From Asaia bogorensis (GTDB taxonomy: Bacteria > Pseudomonadota > Alphaproteobacteria > Acetobacterales > Acetobacteraceae): a stretch of 6,487 bases of DNA. Shown in pieces: positions 6,017 through 6,487 of this stretch (positions within the stretch are counted from its first letter, which is position 1; every line of letters begins with the position of its first letter). The DNA is taken from NCBI GenBank assembly GCA_945873675.1, contig CAMCEP010000158.1, forward strand, positions 1 to 6,487. Direction: 5' to 3'. A program made the translations under genes and the position numbers. The notes under the pieces were generated by a model. That model was not told the origin of the DNA and did no database searches. It was given only the letters and a program-made list of their open reading frames with translations.

Positions 6017-6487
6017 ATGCGGCTACATCACCCCCATATCACCCCGGCGAAGGCGCCTATCCGGATCAGCTTCAATGGCGCGCCGGTGGAAGCCTTGCCG
6101 GGCGAGAGCATTGCCGCAGCGCTTTCGGCTGCCGGCATTCTGGCGCTGCGCGAAACGCCCAGGGGCACGCAACGCGGGCTGTGGTGCGGCATGGGTGCTT
6201 GTTTTGATTGCGTTGTCACGGTGGATGGCAAGGCCGGCCAGCGCGCCTGCATGGTAAAGGTTGCCGATGGCATGGCGGTGGAAAGCGCCTTCCCGGCTGA
6301 ACCCGCCCCGCTTGGCAGCGCCCCAGCCGAGATTGCCGATCAACCCTGCGATATCCTTGTGGTCGGCGCCGGTCCCGCCGGGCTTTCCGCCGCCATCGCC
6401 GCGGCCGAAGCTGGCGCCGAAGTGGTGGTGCTGGATGAACGCGAAGCCCCTGGCGGGCAATATCTGAAGCCGCTCGCCACCAGCCAC
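6017..6487 (+). CDS. Fused [2Fe-2S]/FAD oxidoreductase, HcnA-HcnB type (N-terminal part)
   Basis: 157 codons are open to the window edge. Residues 14-85 form a small ferredoxin-like [2Fe-2S] domain (Fer2_4 type): ISFNGAPVEALPGESIAAAL, then cysteines C57, C62, C65 and C78 in the order C-x4-C-x2-C-x12-C. After a linker, residues 111-147 begin an FAD-binding Rossmann fold: DILVVGAGPAG with the Gly-rich loop at 117-122, D140 at the end of the second strand, and the APGGQ motif. HcnA and HcnB are separate subunits in hydrogen cyanide synthase, and similar subunits occur in opine, octopine and D-hydroxyproline dehydrogenases; here the two are joined. All four cluster cysteines are kept, unlike the degenerate domain of sarcosine oxidase alpha. 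The start is uncertain: the ATG at 6017 has only a weak ribosome site, and in-frame ATGs at 5981 and 5984 are alternatives. It probably passes electrons from an amino- or imino-acid dehydrogenase whose other subunit may lie downstream. Confidence 0.85.
   Translation, partial: MRLHHPHITPAKAPIRISFNGAPVEALPGESIAAALSAAGILALRETPRGTQRGLWCGMGACFDCVVTVDGKAGQRACMVKVADGMAVESAFPAEPAPLGSAPAEIADQPCDILVVGAGPAGLSAAIAAAEAGAEVVVLDEREAPGGQYLKPLATSH

Noticed and set aside
6023..6487. A minus-strand open frame at the right end
   Set aside because: The plus strand in this stretch encodes four correctly spaced cluster cysteines and an FAD-binding loop, which is far stronger evidence. The minus frame has no domain pattern.

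Overview
The window is GC-rich (about 60% by eye) DNA from a proteobacterium. An alphaproteobacterium of the Rhodospirillales/Acetobacteraceae type is my best guess. The reasons are the codon use, the Bug-family binding protein with a Tat-like leader, and the mix of polar amino-acid ABC importer genes with HcnA/HcnB-type flavoprotein genes. This is inference from style, not a match to a known genome. I see no RNA gene, insertion sequence, CRISPR array or phage gene.

Layout. The left end (1-121, +) is the last 39 codons of a membrane protein. It is followed 11 nt later by a complete DUF6282-type predicted metal-dependent hydrolase (133-1050, +). A 53-nt convergent junction separates this pair from a five-gene minus-strand cluster. 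In transcription order the cluster is: DapA/NAL-family aldolase or dehydratase (5939-5028), family 3 periplasmic amino-acid-binding protein (5004-4180), HisM/GlnP-type permease (4162-3473), Bug/TctC-type binding protein (3439-2456) and an M20-type peptidase/deacylase homologue (2408-1104). Gaps inside the cluster are 17-47 nt, so it is probably one operon. A 77-nt divergent region (5940-6016) separates it from the N-terminal part of a fused [2Fe-2S]/FAD oxidoreductase (HcnA-HcnB type) that leaves the window at the right edge.

How the genes may work together. The combination points to import and breakdown of a small amino-acid-like compound. Two periplasmic receptors and an ABC permease would bring it in. 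A hydrolase and an M20-like protein could act on amide or acyl bonds. A flavin/iron-sulfur dehydrogenase would oxidise an amine or imino acid. A Schiff-base-forming NAL-superfamily enzyme would handle the resulting keto acid. D-amino-acid and hydroxyproline degradation loci use a similar set, but the substrate here cannot be read from the sequence.

The main oddities are an M20 homologue without the catalytic Glu-Glu pair, an ABC importer with no ATPase gene beside it, an orphan Bug receptor in an ABC operon, and the iron-sulfur/flavoprotein fusion. Four start codons are set well inside the longest open frame or confirmed by a clear Shine-Dalgarno sequence.
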